A stretch of 64,000 bases of DNA from Multifurca ochricompacta (Eukaryota > Basidiomycota > Agaricomycetes > Russulales > Russulaceae). The notes under the pieces were generated by a model. That model was not told where the DNA came from and ran no database searches. It was given only the letters and a program-made list of their open reading frames with translations. The stretch lies in NCBI GenBank assembly GCA_022496185.1, contig WTXG01000006.1:496001-560000 (forward strand). The letters are read 5' to 3'. How positions within the stretch are numbered: the first letter of the stretch is position 1; each line of letters starts with the position of its first letter. Shown here one piece after another: positions 57,236 to 64,000 of the stretch. The translations under genes were made by a program, and so were the position numbers.

Positions 57236-57872
57236 GAACGTTCATACATGAGTATGCCTATGCCGGTAGTCCCAGGTCTCCGCTCCGGATGGAGAAGGTT
57301 TGCTACCGACACCGAAGAGACAGTACAGTAAGATTTCCTAGGTCTTGTACCTACCTACGGTATGGAAGATGGAAGAAGGATATTGAAGAAGGATTAAAGG
57401 ATATTGGATATTGGGTATTGTATTGGTAACCAATCCGGCCCGTTTTTTCCGCCAATTCAAATGACCTGACCCCGATCATCATCACATATACACTCACACT
57501 CACACTCACACACCACACACACGCACACATGAAACACGGAAATTAGAGTGCTTGCTTCTGCTTCTCCTTCATCTCCACACTGGATGCGAATGGCGGTCCA
57601 TCGCACAGATTAAGGTGCTCCAGAGTCCCCCCATCTCATCCAGGTGTGAAGATGTAGATGTAGATGAATGTAGAATTTAGTCAGTCACACACGTCACAGG
57701 GTGCCACAGCACCCTGACACCCAGTCAATAGAAAATTCCTGTAATGTTCCTTCTACCCAACTAACGTAATGGATAAAACAATTATCAAACTAATGCGCGA
57801 AAGCAACTGTCAGTTGTCGGTATCATTGTGACAGTTGGCGTTCAGTACGACGTAGGATAGTATGTGCCGTCT
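57236..57872. other. Intergenic region with CACACT repeat
   Basis: These 640 bp hold a CACACT/CACAC tandem at about 57489-57530 and GTGACA/CACCCTG-type short repeats near 57700. No gene seen. Confidence 0.45.
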
Positions 57873-60005
57873 CTAATCTTCCATGTTCACGAGTTCGGTT
57901 GCATTGTCCATAATTCGCTCCAGCGGCCACCGCTCGCCAGGTAAATGCTTCAAATCCAGCACGTCTCCAATCTCATCGCAGGCCCCCAAGACCGTATCGA
58001 TATCATCCTTGGTATGTGCCGCGCTTACGCAGAAGCGCACACGTGAAAGGACCAAAGGAGTAGCGGGATATGCGACGACAACCACAACGATAGGGGTCTT
58101 GCGCGCGCGCATCATGCGGTGAAATACGCACATCTTACCGGTGTTAAATATAAGCAATGGCACAATAGGTGAATCCGTGTGGCCGTAGGTGATGAATCCA
58201 AGTTTGGCAAGCCCACGCGATAGATAACGAGCATTGAACGCGAGACGTTGCAAGCGCATCCGGCCTTCCGAGCCGTCGCGCAACGAAGGCGGGAGGTCCA
58301 TCCATGTTGGTAGTTGAGAGGGATGGCTAGTCCAGGGTGATGTTGTGCAACTTCAAGAGCAGAAGAAGTAGGAGGAGAGACGCCCATAATGCTGGCCATG
58401 CTAGCCAAGACTTGCACAAGAACGGGCGGGGTCATTGATTCAGCGTACACACTACCATGCCCGCGCAAACGTAGCCGGCTGATGAGAGCTTTCGACCCCG
58501 CAACATAACCACCGGCCGCCCCGAATGACTTGGTGAAAGTGCCCATAAGTATATCGATCGATCGCGGATTCACACCAAAGTAATCGGCCACACCACGCCC
58601 ATTGGGGCCTATAGCACCAATCGAGTGCGCCTCATCTACGAATAGATAAAACTACTCCTCGTCAAGGCCGTCGTTCGCGTGAGCAAAAGAGGGATAGGAG
58701 ACGTACCTTGTATTTCTTCTTAAGCTCCATGATACCAGGCAGATTCACGAGCGTCCCTTCCATGCTGTACAGACCTTCGACAACAAGAAGAATCTTTTTC
58801 CATGGACGATGAGTTTTAGGTTGACCCTGGCTGATGACCTCCCTAAGCAACGACTCGAGGGATTCCATGTTGTTGTGCTTGAACATCCTCACGTTGGCGC
58901 TACTTAATCTTGCACCGTAACGAATGGATGCGTGATTGAGCTCATCAGAAATGAGAAGACAGCCCTTTGAGACGAGCGCGGGTATGATCGTTGAATTAGT
59001 CGCAAAACCCATCGACGAGATAAGGGCATCCTCGTGACCGACGAAGCGAGCGACGAGAGCTTCAGCAGTCACGTGTAGCTCGGAGGTCCCACCTTCAAGC
59101 CGAGCGCCACAGGTAGAGATGCCAAAGCGACGAAGGCCCTCCTCCACCGCATCTGCACACCCGCCCTGTGCCTGAGCAAAGCCTAGGTAATTGTAAGATG
59201 AAATATTAAGGCCACGTGTCGTCGTTCCCGTCAGTGAAAAAGTGTTGTTGTAGTCCTTGGATTCACGGTCAAGGAGCATTATCGTTCGTCCAGGTACGCC
59301 AGTGACCGGCGCAGAGAAACAGTCATCAATGCGTGCCTTGAGCCGTCGCGTGTAGAAGGAGTCGAAGTCCGAGTTAAGAGGCGCATAACCCTAATGGAAG
59401 GACGTGAGTAATGATACATCAAGACGGCCAGTTGAGACCAAAGAGGGGCTTCAAAAATGCGAACATTATGAATAACTTACGTCGAAGGGGAGCAAATGGC
59501 GGTAGAATGTAGGATGAAAACGCTTCCCAAAGAAGTCGCGTAAATGACCCACGCAAATGAGGAATAGATAGCCTAGGTAGGTAGTGAGGAGGATATAGTA
59601 AGGGGGGTCCTGTTCATGGGCATCTTTGAACTTGGTGCCCGCTTTGTGAGCCGAGGTGTATCTATACCTTTCGTTCGCGCAAAACCCAAACTGCAAATGG
59701 TCAGCCGAGACGACTTGTTCTGAGGTCGGAGGGGTTATGGGGTATGCTAGACCGTCAGAATTGTCATAGGGGGTGTCGTTCAGGACGGTGTCCTCGGATG
59801 AGGTCGTGGGTGAAGACGAAAGGGAAAGGACTGTAGTGGATGTGGTGCTCGCCGAATCACGAACTCTTGCGCGAGCATCTGCCTCTGAAAGGGCTATGAG
59901 GTAGGATTGTGCTGATCTCATGGCAGCGAGGTAAGAAGGCGAACGTTTTTTCTTAAATATCGATTCTTGGCGAGGAGGAGAGGTAAGGGCGATGGGCGAT
60001 GGCAT
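57873..60005 (-). CDS. LCB2: Serine palmitoyltransferase subunit 2
   Basis: A PLP-dependent alpha-oxoamine synthase that joins serine and palmitoyl-CoA with Lcb1, the first step of sphingolipid synthesis in the ER membrane. The start at 60005 ([13 protein letters not shown]) leads to a Ser/Thr-rich head and the membrane segment [28 protein letters not shown]. The catalytic core shows [65 protein letters not shown] and [18 protein letters not shown], where the FTKSFG lysine binds PLP as in Lcb2 (Lcb1 lacks it). The C-terminus has [27 protein letters not shown] and [19 protein letters not shown]. Introns were placed near 58630-58690 and 59395-59480. The frame slips by one missing base between 58305 and 58380, in a variable loop before [13 protein letters not shown]. 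Confidence 0.92.
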
Positions 60006-60365
60006 AGTCTCACTGTCTGCCTACAAGGCAATTAAAAAAATAGGTTGTTTGTCAACCGTTGACGACGAAAGGAAAGACGACGGCGATAAGGCTCGCTTGT
60101 CGCCAGCCAGCCACACGACGAACGACGAAGAAATACCCAAACCCAAAACAAAACAAAACAAAATACCAAAATAAATAAAAACAAAAGGAAACACGGATCG
60201 TCCCGAATCGTTACCTTTTAAGGTATAAACGTTCCACCCCCTCTTGGGATTGACCCGACGACCCCCGACGACGACAAGACAAGTTATAATTATTATTCAG
60301 AAAGAGCAATTAGCAATAAACTACCTCACATACGGACCAGTCGCAGCCATACAACCGACCGAGCG
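60006..60365. promoter_or_regulatory. Divergent promoter between LCB2 and ISD11
   Basis: A 360-bp head-to-head gap with AAAACA repeats (60130-60180) and an A/T-rich block near 60280. Shared promoter use is inferred from orientation. Confidence 0.35.
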
Positions 60366-60739
60366 ATGTCCAACCCACCATCCACCAAGTTGATTCTACA
60401 GCTCTACGCATCCATGCTGAGGACTTCCAGGTCCTTCAGCTCTTATAATTTCCGGGAATATTTCCTTCGCCGGACCAGAAATACGTTTAGAGAGATCCAG
60501 GTTTGTCGTCCATTCGAATGCGATCTCTCTTTTCATGTCGTTGTCGTATGACACACGTATTCATATTGCTCCCTCTTTAACAGAGAGAAGAAGATCCTGC
60601 GCGGATAATCGCTCTTTACGATGCGAGCGTGAAGGAACTGACTGCCCTCAAGAGGAGCGCAATTGTCAACCAACTTTACGGGGGCTGGACCCTCGCAGTC
60701 GAAAAGCAGAAACTACCAGCAGAGCACAGCAACAGCTGA
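60366..60739 (+). CDS. ISD11: ISD11 (LYRM4-type) mitochondrial Fe-S assembly factor
   Basis: Two exons. The ATG at 60366 gives MSNPPSTKLILQLYASMLRTS, followed by FSSYNFREYFLRRTRNTFRE. An intron at 60502-60584 joins REEDPARIIALYDASVKELTAL and RSAIVNQLYGGWTLAVEKQ, with the stop TGA at 60737-60739, giving about 96 residues. Isd11 is the LYR-family partner of the cysteine desulfurase Nfs1 in the mitochondrial matrix and is needed for Fe-S cluster formation. The family tyrosine/arginine-rich helix (LYxxMLR..., SSYNFREY) and the length fit. The signature Arg of LYR is replaced by Ala in LYA, which I also recall in some fungal members. Confidence 0.88.
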
Positions 60740-60966
60740 GATAACATATGATAACATACTTTCCTACCTTACCTTACTTATATGAGCCGACGCGACGTTA
60801 TATAGAGGAATCGAGACTGTTGCACGCGGGCCCATACCCATATTTTCATTTCATTTCATTATCTCCTCCTCAAGCTTGAGCTGAGCCTTGAGCTGACCTG
60901 GTGCTTAGTCATCGACCTCATAAGAGTAGAGTCGTGTCATCTGCCATCTGTATCCTTGACAACAAT

Positions 60967-62020
60967 TATGGCTTTGACAGAATCAGTATCAGTATATTTG
61001 AAGCAGATTGACTTCAAATATCTGTTTACAGGTATGCCTTACGCATTCTATACACCTCGTAGCTACGATAACGATAATTAAGCGACTAAATGCTGGTTCC
61101 TTTGCGGGTTCACTTTGGCCAGCCCTGTCATTTTGCTGTATGATGTCCCTTTTGGCAGGTTCGCTACGCCTGACAGTGTTTTCGCACTTGATGGCATCAT
61201 ATCTTGGATCGTTATGGAACTCGTGTCCCCGCTCTTCTTTCTCGTCACAACATACCTTCATCCATTTTCCCCAACACCCTTATCTCTACCCTCCTTTTCC
61301 CACCCAGCACTCAGCATCAGCCCTCAGCTCATCCTGACCACGCTCTACCTCGTACACTACCTTAACCGTTCACTCATCTCTCCTCTTCGTACACCCTCCC
61401 GGTCCAAATCTCACGTGATCGTGGTCTGCAGTGCTATCGCTTTCAACGCCCCAAACGGTTTCCTTCTCGCAGCCTTCCTCACGTCGACCCCTGCCTCATC
61501 CTTCTTGGCACACGCCTTTTCGTCTCCTCGCTTTTGGGTTGGTATCGCGCTATGGGCCGTCGGCTTCGCGGGAAACGTATTCCATGACGAGATTCTACTC
61601 AACGTCCGGCGGAAAGCTATTGCCAAGGGCAAGGCCAAGGCATTGCAGGGTGGCCAGAAAGCACAACAGCCTTACTACTCAATCCCGCAAGGCGGCTTGT
61701 ACTCCCTCATCTCCTACCCAAACTACTTTTGTGAATGGGTAGAGTGGTTCGGCTTCGCGCTCGCTGCGAGTCCACTGCCCAAATTTGCATTGCTTCCAAA
61801 TGCAAAGGTACTGCTGACGACCGTGAGAACTGCCCAGTTTAATGAGCTTGGACAGCTCTTGTTCCCCTTCATAGATTCGGTGAACCCGCCTTGGATTTTC
61901 TTCATCCTTGAGCTAGCTACGATGACCCCACGTGCGATACGAGGACATCAATGGTACCACGAACGGTTCAGGGGTTTGTATCCCGGTGAAAGACGAGCAG
62001 TCATTCCATGGTTATTGTGA
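60967..62020 (+). CDS. Steroid 5-alpha-reductase (DET2)-family membrane enzyme
   Basis: The ATG at 60967 gives MALTESVSVYLKQIDFKYL. One intron (start at about 61022, ending before 61127) joins to PVILLYDVPFGRFATPDSVF and GIISWIVMELVSPLFFLV. Six or so hydrophobic helices follow. The conserved C-terminal 3-oxo-5-alpha-steroid 4-dehydrogenase domain shows FWVGIALWAVGFAGNVFHDE, YYSIPQGGLYSLISYPNYFC, EWVEWFGFALAA and the ending HQWYHERFRGLYPGERRAVIPWLL. The family reduces a C4-C5 double bond with NADPH in the ER membrane; the fungal substrate is not known. The donor of the intron is the weaker of two candidates, chosen because it keeps the frame. Overall length about 320 residues is normal. Confidence 0.85.
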
Positions 62021-62215
62021 CGTGACATAAAATATTACATTTTTATAAATTCAAAAGTTGCGGACTGACGTAGATCGCTGTAAGGACTACTACGCTTATG
62101 ACAGTACGCCCATCTTGACGGCACTTTTGGACGGGTCATACCTTGCTAGACTTGAGATCGCCAGTAAGAGTACGCTAGAATAATGTGCATATGGACTTGT
62201 CTTGCATCTTAAGCG

Positions 62216-63725
62216 TTAGAGGCGGGCGTCGCGTGACCCGGAAATTAATCCTCCACCATCGAGACGAGCTGCGCCCCCGTCACATAGGACGCCGCAGGAC
62301 TTGCCAAGAACAACGCTGTAAAGATGAGTACACAGGCTGTTCAGAAAAAAAAACAAAAAGCGGCAAACTCACCTACGCCAGCCATGTCAGCTGGTTCACC
62401 CACTCGCCCTGCAGGTAGACGTCAGAGGAGCCCAAGTCCAAGATAAAAACACAAACCCCATGGGTGGCCTTTAGCCATTCCTTCTGCTCCTCCAGAGGTC
62501 TTGAAGCCGAAGGCTGTCATCTTCGACGGGAAGACGCTGTAAGCGCCGATCAGCCTGATATACAACCTCGTCTAGGCAAGGGTGAGTTACCCTGGACAAA
62601 TGGCGTTTACACTGCACCAAACTCGTCAGAAGCGCAGAGGAATTAAGCTAATGACATACGTAATGAACTGTGGCCCCAGTGTCACGGCGAGCTGGGATGT
62701 GAGATGGTTGACTGAAAAGGAGAAGGAAAACATATGATAATCAATTGTAACAGCCGCGGCGAGGATATGAACACTCGTACCAGCTGCTTTACTAGTATTG
62801 TCTGAGAGTGGAATTTAGCTCTCATGGGAACGCAATAGAGAATAGGAACTGACAGCTCCATAGGCCGTTATCGCCGCCCGCAAGCCTCGAGCCGCTGGCA
62901 TTCGCAGAGAAGCCTGCGATAGATGATATATTAATAACGCGAGCTGGGTCATGGTTGGTAGAATCCTTGGCCAGGAGCGGCGTAAGCCCGGCAGTAACTA
63001 ATCGCTGAGTCAGCGGAGTATATGATGGGTAGGACATCCATGACGGGCACGTACCATAGAATATGCTCTTCACATTCAAAGAAAGCAGACGGTCCCAACC
63101 CTCCCTTTCCGGGAAGCTATTGAAGAAAGATCAGAGTTGTAACGGGAGCGCCAACCTGAGCACTGGCATACTTATCGAATGGTGCTCCCCACGACATGCC
63201 AGAGTTGTTGACAAGGATATGAACTTTGCTTTCTTTGGCCTTAATGTTTTCGACGAGCTTGTCACACCCAGCTTTGGACTAACCGGGCAGAGGCATATGT
63301 CAGAGGGTGCTTGGAATATAGCATTGCGACCAAGTAACTTACACTGAGATCAGTTGTAATATACTCGCAAGATCCAAGACGAATCTTGTTCAACTGTTCT
63401 GACACCTATGTCAAAGTAGAGATGAGTTTAAGTGTATACCGAACATGGGCGTGATGCTTACCTCCTTGAGCTGCTTCTCCTTGCGAGAGGCGATGTAAAC
63501 CTTGGCGCCATTCTGCACGAATGCTGTGCAATCATTGTGCCAATACCGGACCCTCCACCGGTGACCACAGCTACTGATAGTGTTAATGTTGTGAGTACAT
63601 TTTACACTCACGCACGCACCAATCTTTCCCTTTACATTGAAAAGACTCGGTATGGTGAAGTCTGAAGAGCATGTCAGTGAAAGGGATAAAAAAATGATTG
63701 TTGATCTACGCTAGTTACCTGACAT
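62216..63725 (-). CDS. Short-chain dehydrogenase/reductase (SDR)
   Basis: The start ATG at 63723-63725 lies in a tiny first exon (MS). Splicing joins DFTIPSLFNVKGKI, then the Rossmann nucleotide motif VTGGGSGIGTMIAQ. Further landmarks are AFVQNGAKVYIASRKEKQLKE, EQLNKIRLGSCEYI, HILVNNSGMSWGAPFDKYAS (the NNSG motif), WDRLLSLNVKSIF, ARVINISSIAGFSA (catalytic Ser region), an expected Tyr-x-x-x-Lys near 62770-62860 split by introns, LGPQFITVNAVCPG and TGAQLV...DGGGLISG. The stop TAA is at 62216-62218. It uses NAD(P)H; the substrate is unknown. Two single-base slips, each as if one base of a GG or CC pair were lost, occur near 63520 and 62265. Confidence 0.82.
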
Positions 63726-63908
63726 GGTTCCGTATAAAGTAGAAGTAGCTACTAAGCAAGCAAGGCAGAGATAGAGGCAAACAAATGAGGATGAAGGTGA
63801 AAAAAGGGCGCTCTTAAACTCATCGGCGCTAACCGTGGGGTCCGGGTATAATAAAACCGAATTCCGGGGGTAAGGGTTGTGGAGGGAAAAGGATAATGTA
63901 AGGTAAGG

Positions 63909-63989
63909 GGGGATGGGATGGGGATGGGGATGGGGATGGGGATGGACACGGGATGAGACGGGATGAGACGGGATGATAATGATAATGAT
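63909..63989 (+). repeat. GGGGAT / GGGATGAGAC / GATAAT tandem repeats
   Basis: Several GGGGAT units are followed by three ACGGGATGAG units and then GATAAT units. The block lies upstream of the SDR start and continues to the window edge. The first part has G4-forming potential by base pattern. Confidence 0.8.
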
Positions 63990-64000
63990 TAGATAATGAA

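Noticed and set aside
1..64000. Biosynthetic cluster, defence island or CRISPR array
   Set aside because: The neighbouring enzymes (amidase, steroid-reductase-like, SDR, LCB2) are separated by unrelated housekeeping genes. No backbone enzyme, effector cassette or spaced repeat array is present.

Overview
The window is nuclear DNA of a filamentous basidiomycete, most likely an Agaricomycete. Genes are split by many short introns (about 45-65 nt) with GT..AG ends and CTAAC/CTGAT-like branch sites. Several encoded families are typical of mushrooms and their relatives: a DUF6535 relic, a seven-transmembrane protein of the agaricomycete type, an F-box protein with a probable beta-propeller, a SMYD-type MYND/SET protein, and a fungal coiled-coil protein with a WHPDKF J-like tail. 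No CRISPR array, rRNA, confident tRNA or complete transposon was seen.

Layout. 1-8.3 kb (minus strand): a decayed DUF6535 gene running off the left edge, an NCS1 purine/cytosine permease, a five-module Cys-rich protein, and a 7TM protein. 8.7-16.7 kb: two divergent pairs, glomulin/Ybp-like (minus) with DUF4139 (plus), and IKS1-like kinase (minus) with DUF7137 (plus). 18-24 kb: a Ser/Pro-rich unknown (plus), an amidase (minus) and a MOB4/phocein homologue (plus), the last two sharing one promoter region. 24.3-31.1 kb: three minus-strand genes (F-box protein, SMYD lysine methyltransferase, fimbrin). 31.1-45.8 kb is gene-poor: two small or Ser/Pro-rich unknown minus-strand genes lie between three long, low-complexity, repeat-rich stretches. 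45.8-54 kb: a coiled-coil/J-like gene of about 1,300 residues and, upstream of it, decayed coiled-coil copies. 55-63.7 kb: a small Pmp3 gene, a broken membrane-anchored beta-repeat gene, the serine palmitoyltransferase subunit LCB2 divergent from ISD11, a steroid 5-alpha-reductase-like enzyme, and a short-chain dehydrogenase.

Most genes are unrelated housekeeping functions (lipid synthesis, Fe-S assembly, actin bundling, STRIPAK signalling, transport). There is no visible metabolic cluster or defence island.

A striking property is that about a dozen otherwise intact conserved genes need exactly one extra base at a point inside a conserved stretch, always in the same direction and often in a short homopolymer. 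This looks like systematic base loss in the assembly rather than gene death, and it affects how the gene models should be read.

The most novel items are the Cys-module protein with five copies of C-x4-C-x12-C-x2-[C/H], and the coiled-coil/J-like gene with its decayed neighbours.
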